From: Gerris lacustris
Taxonomy: Eukaryota > Arthropoda > Insecta > Hemiptera > Gerridae
NCBI GenBank assembly: GCA_951217055.1
Contig: OX578284.1
Span: forward strand, 31,336,187-31,400,186
Reading direction: 5' to 3'
DNA: 64,000 nucleotides
Positions 33,951-44,799 of the stretch are shown piece by piece (position 1 is the stretch's first letter; each line of letters begins with the position of its first letter). The translations under genes were made by a program, and so were the position numbers. The notes beneath the pieces are model-generated. The model was not told the DNA's origin, searched no databases, and worked only from the letters and a program-made list of their open reading frames with translations.

Positions 33951-34484
33951 TATCTACGATTGATAGGAAATATAAACACTGTATCTCTGTTTAGATACCT
34001 AGAAAGTGATTCTTTACGTACTTGTATTCATTGCGCATGCGCATCTCATAGTTCTGGAGAATTCCACTTCTTTACCACTCTAGGGCGGTAAAGAAGAGGA
34101 ATTCTTCAGCTTTACGCACGATTAGCGAGTTTGTTTACATTAAAAAAAACTTATTTCCTGTTATTTTATTAAAGTAACTGTTTATAACGAGTTTTTAGTG
34201 AAAAACAATGAGTGAATCTAGTGACTTTGACGAAAATGTGGAGAATGATACTCCTCCAGAAATAATTAATTCGGCAAGAATTACCTACAACTAAAGAATT
34301 AATGCCATATTTATCAAGAGAGAGATACGAACTTACATACAGCAAGTTTATTTTTTTCTGTATTTATTGTTTAAATCTAACAATCGTATATAGATAACGT
34401 ACGGTACGCAACTCGTGCGAAAACGGCATTTCGCATTGCTCGTGTGGTTTTACTACCCTCGCTGTCGCTCGGGTGCAAACTCCG
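33951..34484 (+). mobile_element. Family 3 element, copy 2
   Basis: Starts TATCTACGATTGATAGG. ATTGCGCATGCGCATCTCAT, the palindrome at 34059-34104, the AT-rich leader and the ORF start at 34208 follow. The 3' block (TTCGCATTGCTCGTGTGG, CGCTGTCGCTCGGGTGCAAA) is cut off at about 34484, so the 3' terminus found in copies 1 and 3 is missing. Confidence 0.7.
34208..34294 (+). pseudogene. Truncated N-terminus of family 3 protein
   Basis: Begins ATG with MSESSDFDENVENDTPPEII, then NSARITYN and a stop. The copy 1 reading (NELMPSLSREIY...) continues after a frame change, where ELMPYLSRERYELTYSKF is visible at about 34297-34350. It is a broken copy of the recombinase-like N-terminus described for 2709-3035. 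Confidence 0.5.
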
Positions 34485-34720
34485 TTTTTAACGTTTTTAA
34501 ATATATTTGGATGGTCTGTCGAAAGTATCCATCAAATATGGTCCCACATTAATTTTTACCATTATTGCGCTCGATATTTTCTGCTCATTTGAAATTTTAG
34601 AAATAATTGGGATTCTATTAATAATCGGTAGCTATTAGAAGAGTGAAAAATCATTTTTTCATCTAGCTCAGTGGTTTGATCATTGGAACGTAAATGCACA
34701 AAACTTCATATATCATAGGT

Positions 34721-34727
<7 letters not shown>

Positions 34728-34757
<30 letters not shown>
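34728..34757 (+). repeat. Poly(A) tract beside family 1
   Basis: A T run (34720-34727) passes straight into 30 A residues, followed by a family 1 5' end. Confidence 0.85.
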
Positions 34758-34758
<1 letters not shown>

Positions 34759-34761
34759 CGT

Positions 34762-35142
34762 CTGCCATTTATTTTGGCACATTGCTTCCTCGCGGCATTT
34801 CACTGAACCAATTTTCTCATGAGTATTAAATAAAGGATAAAAATATAGATTTAAAAATAAGTGTTCACTAAGAAATTAGGTTTATTGTACAACAATGTTT
34901 ACAGATGATTGAAATTAAAATGGAACCATATGTGAGTTAATTCTTCCATAACATCTAAATTTCATTCACATCGGGCAAGCGGTTTTCTAGATGTGGGTGT
35001 TCGCGAATAAAGTTGCCGGAAAGATCGACACGAGACCGAAAATATTCCCTAATGTCTAAAACACATTGTTGAGGGCGTTTTAAATTTGGAGACAAAAAAG
35101 ATTGTAAAATAAACAATACTTCCGTTACCATCGTTAAACTTA
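34762..35142 (+). mobile_element. Family 1 element, diverged copy
   Basis: Starts CTGCCATTTATTTTGGCACA then TTGCTTCCTCGCGG. It contains GACACGAGACCGAAAATATT and CCCTAATGTCTAAAACACAT, and ends CTTCCGTTACCATCGTTAAA. The terminal hairpin is partly lost and the GACA block has shrunk. Confidence 0.65.
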
Positions 35143-36017
35143 AAAATCATGTTTTCAATTAATTAAATAGAAAAATTATGCTATGTAGAAATGTGTATGA
35201 ATGTAGATCCTTTTTTAATTATTAAGTTATTTTCATTTTCAAAGTTTTAAAATTAATTAACAGAGTAGCATATAACTCCTCGTCTAAATTATTCGGAAAC
35301 TTTTAAATATTTGACAGTTGAGAAAACAAAATCAGAGGAAAACGACGTAACAGAACTGGACGTAAAAGCTAACAATTAATTTTACATCTAATACCGTTGG
35401 AGTTTTGAGGTCGCCCTTACCTGTACATGGCATAGGGTCCATAAGGCATTTTGGCATAGAGTAAATATTAACTTCTAAAATAACATACTAAGCTTTTAGA
35501 AATTTGAATATGACTTATCAACTATAATTATGAAACTGACAGAAACGATCCCACAAAATACATTTCTAGCCATGAATATTTTATTTTTTCTTTAAGATAT
35601 AAAAATATATTTAGTCAAAAACAAAATCATATTATTAATGCTATTGCTTCAACTATTGCTTATAAATAAAAAAATATAAATATATACTCCAAAATTGTCC
35701 ATTATACCCTTCCCCAAATTTGATTAAAAAGCTCCAATCCCTTACAAAATATCAAAATTATAAAAAGGCACAAAATAACCCCTCTCAAAATAACATTATG
35801 GCTCCGGTAAACACTAATATTTTTTGTTACTTATACCAATAAAGAACTTGTTAAAAAAAAAAAAAAAACTATTGCTTTCAAAGCTTACCAAAAGTACTAC
35901 GTATAACATTTCTAACAGTCACTATTTTTGCAAGTCCACATTTTGAAATCTACTCATTCGACTATGGTGAAATATAGATCATATTATGTCAAAGCTGACT
36001 GACAGATTATTTCACAT
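35143..36017. other. No gene; AT-rich
   Basis: AT-rich apart from a short GC-richer patch at 35395-35450 with no open frame. An A run at 35852-35868 is the only distinct feature. Confidence 0.4.
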
Positions 36018-36260
36018 ATGGACATTAAAGGAATGTTTTCCTTCCGAGCTTACCAATCCCAGATCCAATCCACGGTCCTTAGAAAAATAGCTGACGCTCT
36101 ACTTTATATTTCATCCTTCATAACGACCTCAAAGTACACTTTGTCCGAGTATCAACTATTTGCAGATGAAAAATCCTTTCACGAATCTCTTTCCGACTAT
36201 TCTAACCCTCTAGTCCACAGTCTGTTTTCTCGATTCCTGACAATCCTACTAAACGCCTGA
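36018..36260 (+). CDS. Unrecognised 80-codon ORF, repeat-like context
   Basis: Starts ATG and ends TGA. Includes MDIKGMFSFRAYQSQIQSTV and LSEYQLFADEKSFHESLSDY. Composition is more balanced than the surrounding DNA, with a frequent C at third positions. The frame is open only nine codons upstream of the ATG. The stop overlaps CCTGAAGAGGCAATGGTTGC, like the CTGAAGATG-stem word found near decayed retroelements. A low-complexity AT/T tract follows at 36296. It may be the C-terminal end of a decayed retroelement protein. No family is recognised. Confidence 0.25.
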   Translation: MDIKGMFSFRAYQSQIQSTVLRKIADALLYISSFITTSKYTLSEYQLFADEKSFHESLSDYSNPLVHSLFSRFLTILLNA

Positions 36261-36294
36261 AGAGGCAATGGTTGCAAGACCTCTTAGACAACTA

Positions 36295-36295
<1 letters not shown>

Positions 36296-36329
<34 letters not shown>

Positions 36330-36335
36330 TTTTTT
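36296..36335. repeat. (AT)n followed by T tract
   Basis: About 16 nt of alternating AT, then about 24 T. Confidence 0.9.
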
Positions 36336-36518
36336 ATTATTATTTATTTATTTTAATTTCTTTATGTCACACATACGAGTATAATAAATTCTGTCTCATT
36401 CAGTAAGTGCTATCACTGGATATTTTCTTATATCATGTCACACATACTTGGATCTTTATCGCTTATAACAATTATTTATGTACTGTAGAAGATGTATTCA
36501 AATAAAAAATTAAAAATA

Positions 36519-36970
36519 GAGCTTACCGAAGAAAACGGAAGAATTTCCATAATTTTTTTTATGTCACCAAATCCCAAAATTTCTTGGAGGAAATCCCTAT
36601 TAGACATCACGGAACAACTTTGGTCTTGTTTCGGTCCATCAACATTTTTGCCAACCACTAAATCTTAGAAAACAAGTCGGGATTTTAATTAAATTTAGAT
36701 GGTAGGTCATAATTATCCCAATGTTTGTCCTATACTAATTTTTAACCCTCTAAATGTATTCCTTCTGCATGTCCACAAACTTGTTTTTATTAAACGAATA
36801 TATCTTAAAAAGAACGCATCCAATTTTGAAATTTGGATGGTTTGTTGAAAATAGCACACAAATGGTCTTATATGAATTTCAACTGTCTGCACAAAGCTGA
36901 AGAATCGAAACTGATCCAAACCTCATTCGTCCAATAATATGAACCGAGGAAGCTAAGTGCCACACTATTT
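36519..36970 (-). mobile_element. Family 1 element, inverted copy
   Basis: Left end AGAGCTTACCGAAGAAAACG is the inverted terminal hairpin, partly mutated. Right end ACCGAGGAAGCTAAGTGCCA then CACTATTT is the inverted 5' end. Interior words include CTTATATGAATTTCAACTGT and GAAATTTGGATGGTTTGTTG. The GACA block is missing. Minus-strand frames here are artefacts. Confidence 0.7.
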
Positions 36971-37501
36971 CACAGAAGTTTTCTTAAAGTTTCAAAATCA
37001 AGTTAAGTCTTATTTTTTGATTTTATGTCATGCTTATAAAAATATTTAATTGCTTCTATAAAATATTTAATTTTCTCTTTCGAAGCTGTTAATGCGGCAT
37101 TAGACCAACATTTTTATTCCGTAGTGTAATGCCTGACAAATAAATAGAGTGGAATTTTATAAATTATTTACAATTCTTTTCTACAGTAATGTATAATGTA
37201 TAATTTCTCTAGACTGAATTCGTCTAGTTCTATTTCAAAATTCTTGATGTAAAATATAAAAAATTTTATCCGGAAATAAAATTAGCTCTGCAATGTAATT
37301 TTTTTGAATGAACGTTTTTATATCTAATTTTTATTAAACCATACTAACTTAAAATCAAGCTGAATCATATTTCTTTGGTATTATAACATTTGTTTTAAAA
37401 TTGACTACGTTGCACATTAATTTCAGTATAATTAAGTTAACCCGTCGAACTTTTTAATTAATGCCTAATATTAGCTTATTTTCACTATTATATTTTTCAA
37501 C

Positions 37502-38098
37502 ATGTATTTTTCTTTTTTGACAAACAGCCTTTTATCGTTTCATTGTTATTTTGAAAATATATTATACGGTTTCTTTTTCATTATTTGTTCTTATTTATCC
37601 TATCACTTTTATATCACTGTTATTGTATTTCTGTTGACAATTTTAGAGCATTTTCACATGATATGGTCCTTTATACGTGTATTTAATCACAGTTGTTATT
37701 TCATCTTAACCCATTGTAACTTTTCCTTGTTATTTATTTATACATTTGTATTCGTGCTTGAATTTTTCTTTTTTCATCAGTTATCTCTTACTTACTCCAA
37801 TTCTTACCTCCCATTTATATTTAAATCTTCCTCCTCTGATTTATCATTGGAGTATATTTATCTCTTCTTAAAAATGAGAGGGGTATTCTTTCCCTTTTGT
37901 CAGCTTATGCTTGGATATTTATCTCTTATTCTATGTATAAATGAGGTTTATTCCTTTTCTTTTTCCTTAGTTTATTCCTGGCTATATTTATCTCTTATTC
38001 TATGTATAAATGAGGTTTATTCCTTTTCTTTTTCAGTTTATTTCTGGATATATTTATCACTTCTTATAAATGAGGAGTATTCTTTCTCTCTTTACTAG
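37502..38098 (+). other. Long hydrophobic ORF in pyrimidine-rich DNA, doubtful
   Basis: The longest open frame in the window (198 codons, ATG start). It is dominated by F, L, S, Y and I and is partly made of the 66-bp minisatellite unit (LSLILCINEVYSFSFS repeats). Strong C+T bias of the strand both removes stop codons and yields hydrophobic codons. I see no conserved motif or splice context and treat it as compositional, though a repetitive membrane protein cannot be excluded. Confidence 0.15.
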
Positions 38099-38180
38099 CT
38101 TATTCCTGGATATATTTATCACTTCTTCTATGTATAAATAAGGAGTATTCTTTCTCTTTTCCCATGCTTATTCTAAATTT
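37874..38180. repeat. Minisatellite, ~60-69 bp unit, 5 copies
   Basis: Each unit begins AAATGAGG(A/T) with TATTC(T)TTT and runs to TATATTTATC(T/A)CTTCTTCTATGTAT. Copies start near 37874, 37941, 38009, 38068 and 38136. The last is the most diverged. Confidence 0.75.
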
Positions 38181-39070
38181 TACCTATACTTTGTTCTAGT
38201 GTATACACACAAACTTCTCCAATTTTTGTCTTGTTATTTCAAATGTTCTCTTACTTTTATCCTGTGTATCCATCAAATCATTTCACACTTTTTCTTTCCT
38301 TGTTCAAGAATCAGTGTTTTCTATAGAGAATGTTTTCATTTTTTGTTCTCACTTATTTCGGGGTATATCTCACAACTCTCATTCGCAACTCTCTTATTTT
38401 CTTTTGATTCTATCTCACTTTTATTCTTTTTTTTTTTTTTTGCAAGAGCTATTATCAAATTTGTCACTTTTTCCTCTTCCTACATCTCACTTATTTCTGG
38501 GTTTTCAAGTGACAATTTTATATAATACAATGTTTATTTATGTTCATAGTTCATATTATTTAACTATTACAGTTAATTTAATATATTTTCTTTTACTCTA
38601 TACCTAAATATTAGTAATAATTGTTGTACGAGTTTTTCTCTTTCGTACATCTGAGCCTTCTCATTTCTATTTCACTTTAATACTGAATTTTTATATTGAA
38701 TCTCACTCTTTTCAGCCCTTAACATCTCTCACCTACATCCTTTATCACTTATCTCACCGTGATTCCGTTTTTCCCGAGAGGGTCCTCTCACTGTTTCCCA
38801 CTACTCCCCAGATTTTCCCGGAGTTAGAGGGAATCTGGCAACGGGTTTGCCACCCCCAGCCTGCTTGGAATCAGCCCTTGAGGCCCCGCCCCCGGCCCTA
38901 CACCCCCGACCTTGGCACGTGCCATTTAAATACAAACAGAATCCCTTTCCTTCCCTTTTTTTCTATTTTTCCTCTTTTTTCGTTCCTTTTTTTACTTTAG
39001 CTGTCTCTTTTTTTACTCTTTTTTGTAAAAGAAAGGCCACTGCGCTCTAAACTTGTTTCCTTTTATTTTC
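38181..39070. other. Pyrimidine-rich block ending in a GC-rich islet
   Basis: C+T-rich plus strand continues to about 38760. 38760-38940 is the most GC-rich stretch of the region, with a short inverted repeat AGATTTTCCC...GGGAATCT and GAGGCCCCGCCCCCGGCCC. Frames of 67-108 codons start at TTG or ATG but show no motif. A promoter-like CpG island is conceivable, but I see no transcript to attach to it. Confidence 0.35.
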
Positions 39071-39505
39071 CTCCCTTTTTTTAATAACCTTGTACTCTCC
39101 CTTTTAAGAGAAATATTTTGTTAAAGAAAATACAATTTCTACCTAGGATGCCACGGCCTCTTCACCTTGGCTAATAATTACACTTTTTATATTTAAATTA
39201 TGCATTAATATTTGTAGTATATTATATGAAATACAATTGTAGGACTCGACGTTTCAAATCTATTTTTGTCGCATCTGTGACTACTTTTCTTTTAAGAACC
39301 GGGGACTGAGTGCCCATGGCGCTCGAAAGGAAGAGCAAATTCATAATAACCCCTTTTGACTTTGGGCTCATTTTTCTTCTTTCACTCTCCCCTACACGGG
39401 AGCACATCGATGGCACGGATTAGATTCAGTTTTGGCGAGATCCTTTACACAGAGATTTGTCCTTTTATGTATTAAAGATTATACCTTAACGTTTTTATCT
39501 TTCTC

Positions 39506-39661
39506 TCCACAGCTCAGGACTCCATGTTATCTTGTGGAGAGATAACCTTTTGTAGTGCTAAAATATAAAATTTGAAAACACTACTCATAGAAGTAGATAA
39601 ATTGATGTACTAAATGTTATTTATGTATTAATATGTTTTATTCAAAAAAGGTATTTAAAAA
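39506..39661 (+). mobile_element. Family 4 repeat, copy 1 (polyadenylated end)
   Basis: Starts with the hairpin-forming CTCCACAGCTCAGGACTCCA...TTGTGGAGAGATAACC. It continues with TATTTATGTATTAATATG and TTTTATTCAAAAAAGGTATT and ends in an A-rich tail. Compared with copies at 54079 and 62438 this reads as the 3' end of a polyadenylated retrotransposed RNA. Confidence 0.65.
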
Positions 39662-39769
39662 ATGAAAATGAAATGATGTCGTTGCTTTTAGTTTTGTTCG
39701 GTACCAAAACTATATTAAGTTATTAGAAAGATAGATATTAGGTTATTATAATATTTAGAACGATTGACC

Positions 39770-39925
39770 ATGTTAAACATCTACTCAATGTGATCATCAT
39801 TGCGGAAAATGCCTCACATCTCTTGGATTCCAACTCATTCAACATAAAAGTGACGATGTTGGGCTTTGGTTTCAACCTTGTTTTGAGTTCGCAAAACATT
39901 CTTCCCAATCTTTAATTTGTTAATA
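39770..39925 (-). mobile_element. tRNA-derived SINE type B, degenerate
   Basis: CATCTACTCAATGTGATCAT, CCTCACATCTCTTGGATTCC and AACTCATTCAACAT match the inverted type B copy at 28050-28235. The B box is mutated. A further fragment with TTTGAGATTCGAAGTCACCA lies at about 40012-40070. Confidence 0.5.
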
Positions 39926-40221
39926 TTTTACCTAAAGACTAATTATATTATAATCGTTAAAAATGTTACCGTGAAAACTATCTTATATATACATATAATT
40001 GTCATAGAAACATGATTTCTCACCTCTTTGAGATTCGAAGTCACCAGATTAACAATGTCAAACATATGTGTCTTCAGGCAAAATCAGCTTAACCGACCCT
40101 TTCATATAGGTATAAAATCTCTTTTGTTTTTACCTATATATTGGGATGATTGAATGGACTGAACAGAAATTTAATTATTTTAAGAAAAGTTTTTATAGAA
40201 AAGAGAAATATTTCATGAGTT

Positions 40222-40360
40222 ACCGACTTAAGCCGGCTGTTGATTTACCTATAAAAAATCTTTCACTTAGACGAGTCTCGAATCACAAACTTCGTTACAT
40301 GCAATTTCGTTTCATCCAAGCCAATTTACTCCACCGGGCCTTAAGAAGTTTCACTTTAAA
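40222..40360 (+). mobile_element. SINE type A body without head
   Basis: GTTGATTTACCTATAAAAAA then TCTTTCACTTAGACGAGTCT, CGAATCACAAACTTCGTTAC and CATCCAAGCCAATTTACTCC repeat the body of the SINE at 15901-16130. The tRNA-like head is absent, as in 5'-truncated SINE copies. The 83-codon frame at 40146-40397 crosses it and is not a gene. Confidence 0.6.
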
Positions 40361-40739
40361 ACTTATAATGATTAATTTTGGTCAAACCCGGTTGTAAATA
40401 GTCTTTGTAATCAATAATTTTGTTCTTCGGATTTTCTATAGTACTTTTTTCACGGAACATAAAAGGGTGGTTCAGTAAAATTTTACAAATAAAAATGTTG
40501 TGTGAACTATCTTTCAATGTTTAGTTAATCTGTAATCGTGTTTTAAGCTAAACAATTGTTTTTATGTGTAAATTGAGTTGTTTATTTTGACTCGTTTATA
40601 AATGGATAAGAAGCAATTGGTCGGCTAGTAAGTAAGAAATAAAATAAACATGTAATAATAAGTTTCTCTGCGGCGTGTAAAGGGACATAACTGGCGGTAT
40701 TACTACCTAAGGTACATTTTGAAAACAAGATACGACTTG

Positions 40740-41150
40740 TAACTTTATATTAAGTGGAGTAAAAAGGTCTCATGTGGAAGACCCGGTGGGGCCCATTGAA
40801 AAGGATCGGGAAGCAGGCCGGAGCTTGCCTGTTGATTCTCCTCTTTAGGTACAGAAGGTTGAAGTGAGTCGGGTAGAGGTGGAGGCGAAGTGTTCGGGGC
40901 GCCAGGTTGGAAAATTATGGGTATTTCAAGCTTGGTTGAACACAAGCCCTATAGCGAGCCCGGGGCTAGCTGGATAGGAAGGGGGGGGGGGAGGAAGAAC
41001 GACAGGGGGGGGGGGAGTTTTGCAGCCCTGACCACTCTCAAACCACTTGAAAACCATCCCGCCATGTGGTTTTTCTCCCTTATTTTTGGACTTTTTCTTC
41101 ACAGTTTTTCACTTTCGGAAAATTCTCTTCTTTTTTTTTCTTCTTCCTGA
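40740..41150. other. GC-rich islet with proline-rich minus frame
   Basis: A 66-codon minus-strand frame (40745-40945) reads IFQPGAPNTSPPPLPDSLQP and LLPDPFQWAPPGLPHE. An overlapping plus-strand frame runs 40890-41150. Two G runs lie at 40980-40991 and 41005-41016. CTGAAGATGGTCTTTATTTA follows at 41148. Neither frame is recognised, and splice sites are not evident. Confidence 0.25.
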
Positions 41151-41470
41151 AGATGGTCTTTATTTAGAAGCCTAAACCCAAATGGTTGTAATTTTATGTT
41201 AAGACCTTCTTTTATATCTCTTTAAAGAAGAAAATAAATTGAGTCTTCTGTTAAACGAGTTTTTTGACAATTCAATATTATAAGTTATTCTGAAAGCAAG
41301 GAAAGAAGCTGTCAAAATATTACATTTGATATTGAAAATCAAAGTATGCCACCAAAATAATATAAAAAAAATTAAAAAAGGACATTCTTTAAATAAGAAA
41401 TTATCGATTTATCTATTTTTGAACAAGTAATAGAACATAGCAGGTAAAAAAAAAATGTATCTAAAACATT

Positions 41471-42004
41471 TTATCTATACGATTGATACAAAATATAATC
41501 ATTTTATCTCTGTTTAGATGCGTAGAAATGATGCTTTTCGTAGTTGTATTCATTGCGCATGCGCGTTTCATAATTCTTCACCTTATCGCACGGTTAACGA
41601 GTTTGTTTACATTCAACAAAACTAATTTGCTATTTCTTTAATTAAAGTAACTGTTTTTATAAAGTTTTTAGTGAAAAACTGTGAATGAGTGATTTAAGTG
41701 ATTATGACGAAAATGAGGAGAATAATACTCCTCCCGAAATAATTAATTCGGCACAAAATACAACTACTGAACTAATGCCATCTTTATCAAAAGAGAAATT
41801 AGTGTATTCCTTAATGAAAATTCTCACTTAAATGCTGTACCCATATCTTTTAATAATTTTTATAATAACACAATGACAATCAATTACAATTATAACAAAT
41901 AATTCATTGCTCGTGTGGTTTTACTTCCTTCGCTGTCGCTCGGGTGCAAACTCCACCCTCGCATGCAAAATGCTACTTTCCGCACTAGTCGTGTAATGTA
42001 CTAT
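41471..42004 (+). mobile_element. Family 3 element, copy 3
   Basis: Starts TTATCTATACGATTGATACA and has ATTGCGCATGCGCGTTTCAT. Where copies 1 and 2 carry the 46-bp palindrome this copy passes directly from CATAATTCTTCA to TTATCGCACG. The leader, ORF (41685) and 3' block CTCGTGTGGTTTTACTTCC...TCGCTCGGGTGCAAACTCCA are present. It ends GTCGTGTAATGTACTA, the same terminus as copy 1. Confidence 0.7.
41685..41831 (+). pseudogene. Truncated N-terminus of family 3 protein
   Basis: Starts ATG with MSDLSDYDENEENNTPPEII, then NSAQNTTTELMPSLSKEKLVYSL and stops after 48 codons. It keeps the acidic head and the ELMPSLS motif of the other copies but breaks just before the Y-x(3)-Y-x-x-F segment. It is not functional as a recombinase. 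Confidence 0.5.
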
Positions 42005-43144
42005 TTTATATTATACAACCAGTAGTATAGATCTTGAAGTCGCATATCATATTTATTTTTGTCAGAAAATTCTTAATACCTATAGATTTATTTTTATGAC
42101 TTTCGTCGTTGTAACTTCGTTGCGGTAATTAATATTTGATTTTCTCTAAATTAATTAATTAAGAGCATTGTAGGCGCACTGTTGGCTATATATTGCTCTG
42201 TTACTGTACGGTTTCATGTCAAGCTAAGTGAAAATACCAAAGGCTTTTGAATGTTGCTTCTATAGCTCGGTTTCATTGCTATAATATTCTGTATAAGACT
42301 TAAGAGTACTTTGTAATCCTTCCCACTGGTAGGTCTAGTCTTTCACAAATCGATATCAAGAGAGAATATTGTTCAGTACTCATTTACTTCTCTAAGTCTA
42401 TATATATATCAAGCCAAAGTTTAGCACTTTCACCTTCCTACGCTTGTATATCCTTCCCCTTCTACACATCTCGCAACTTCTGGCTAACAAGCCAACATCT
42501 TCCGCTACTTAACATGGAATCTTAAATTAACTTTAAAAAAAAGTAAAACAAATAAAACTTTCTCTTAAGTCTATCTTTACATTTTGATAATGAAGAAATT
42601 CAATATATTATACATTTAAAATTATAGAGCATTAAATCATCACTTCATTATAAATAAGTCTTTGTTCGTGAAAATGTAAGAATGATAACAAAAATATAAA
42701 CATAATTATTAAGTAATAAACAACTGTAAACAAACAAAAGAATGTGAAATAAACATTACAATTTAAAAATATAACCATAATTCCACACTTTTTGATCGAA
42801 GTATACGTGAGTTTGTCAAATGTAAACAAAAAGTACTGGAACACAAATGTAAATATTTTCCTGTTTTTGAATTGGAAAATTCATTGATGCAAGATAAATG
42901 TTGCTTCTTTCAAAATATTTATTCTCTTCCCACGCCAATTCAATTTCTACGGCTTTTAAATACTACAAAGGTTTTCCCCGAATTATATATTTTTCTGTTT
43001 GAAATCAAAATCGACAATATTCACATAAAATTCTTCTTTTTTTCCAAACAAAAAAATGGTAACGTTACTTATAGATATAAACTGTTTTATTATTACTTTT
43101 GTCATTTAAAAATCCTATTCTATCCTATTTCCTATGCCATCTGA
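42005..43144. other. No gene; AT-rich
   Basis: Open frames at 42632-42844 (minus) and 42872-43144 (plus) are F/Y/I/K-rich and compositional. No repeats recognised. Confidence 0.4.
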
Positions 43145-43168
43145 TTGTTATCCTTTGCTTTCTTTTTA

Positions 43169-43546
43169 GTTCACTCTGTGCTTTATCCTTTGCCCCATTT
43201 CCACGTTTCTGTGTACTCTGATTCTTATCCTTTGCTCTATTTCCTCTTTTCTGTGTACTCTATTTCTTATCCTTTGCCCTATTTCCTCTTTTCTGTGTAC
43301 TCTGCTTCTTATCCTTTGCCCTATTTCCTCTTTTCTGTGTACTCTGCTTCTTATCCTTTGCCCTATTTACTCTTTTCTGTGAACCCTGCTTTTTATCCTT
43401 TGCCCTATCTCCTCTTTTCTGTGTACTCTGCTTCTTATCCTTTGCCCTGTTTACTCTTTTCTGTCTACCCTGCTTCTTATTCTTTGCCTTATTTCCTCTT
43501 TTCTATGTACTCTGTTTCTTATCCTTTATCCTCTTTTTTCTGTCCT
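43169..43546. repeat. Minisatellite, 42-bp unit, 9 copies, frame-preserving
   Basis: Units begin at 43169, 43211, 43253, 43295, 43337, 43379, 43421, 43463 and 43505 with a GTGTACTCTGCTTCTTATCC-like start and continue TTTGCCCTATTTCCTCTTTTCT. Since 42 is a multiple of three, the surrounding 155-codon plus frame (43145-43612) reads 14-residue repeats like YSASYPLPYFLFSV. It starts at a TTG, the strand is pyrimidine-rich, and I infer a non-coding minisatellite. Confidence 0.85.
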
Positions 43547-43612
43547 TTATACTATTTCCTATGTTCTCTGTTTTTCATTTATAATTTGCTCTTACCATTA
43601 TTACTATGCTGA

Positions 43613-44759
43613 GTTTCATAAAATCTCAGTTAATAAAACCAAAACAAAATTAGATTAATTTAATACCTGTTATCCTGGTTCAATAGATCTAATATCCTTA
43701 TTACGATTGTGTAACAATCTAACTTAAAAGGATATTTTCATGAGCATAACTTAAATTAACACCGCATCAATCATATTTAAAGCAAGAAGGAACCTATAAA
43801 ATGCGGGTTCTGAATATTAACATCATCATTTACTTCACAAATGCCTATAATATCCGTAATATATGGATTACTACAAACCTACGCAGAATTATTTTAATGG
43901 TTGTCTTCTAATTCTCAGTCATGTTTGTGTAAAATAAAATAAGTATGTGATTTTTGTTTTCTAAATATTTTTAAAACATTCATAATTATCCAGATTGGGT
44001 CGACATTAAAGTCTTGTAAAATAAGCTAAGGAAAAAAAACCTACGCACTTAGTCTAACAAGTTTATATACGTTAAAGTGGACCATCCATCATCCATTTAC
44101 ATCTGGCCTCCTAATAAATCCACCATCTGTTCTCGATGGTTCCGCTTTAATTTAGGTTATTTTATAAAAAAATAAAATAAATGTTATTAGTATTAATATA
44201 TGCAATTTATTATTAATAAATTATAGTTATTACTAAGATGAAGTACTTATTTTTACGTTGAATTATATTATTACAATCATTTTTATTAATTTAAATAGGA
44301 ATAATGCATAAACAGAAGATAAAATACCATATAACGGGAAATAAGTACACTTCATTTTCAAATATAAATTATATCTTTATATTTTGCACCCTGATGTATT
44401 AATAAATACCTGTTTATTTATTTATTTTTTCTTTTCTTTTGTTTTTATTTTATACAAATGCTGAAGTCAAAAGACTCAACTCTATTGTGACCAATGGTAA
44501 GAATTTATTATTTGTTACTACGTACTTGTACGTATATTTATTTTTATTAATCTTATTTTTAATTATTAAAACTGATTTTAATTTTGTTCTTTCCAAGAGT
44601 AAGAATTAATTAATATAGTTCATTTTCTTTTCTTTTCTCTACATCTACATCATTTTCTTGTATATACGAGTATAAAATATCGATAAATTAGTTCTACATT
44701 TAAAAAATATTTTTTTATTCTTCAGTCAATCCCTTATTTTTTTTTTTTTAATTTGTCTT
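43613..44759. other. No gene; AT-rich
   Basis: AT-rich. CTGGCCTCCTAATAAATCC around 44105 is a small GC-richer patch. Nothing recognised. Confidence 0.4.
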
Positions 44760-44799
44760 ATCTTCTTAGTCTACAGGAATTCCTGTAGACTAAGAAGAT
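44760..44799. repeat. 40-bp perfect palindrome
   Basis: Arms of 20 bp meet with no spacer at GAATTC. Each arm contains CTTCTTAGTCTACAGGAA or its complement. Confidence 0.95.

Noticed and set aside
37502..38098. 198-codon hydrophobic ORF as a membrane protein gene
   Set aside because: Pyrimidine-rich strand and embedded minisatellite explain both its length and its hydrophobicity; no conserved motif.
38760..38945. Promoter CpG island
   Set aside because: GC-rich but short, C-run dominated, and with no downstream exon or conserved core promoter element that I can identify.
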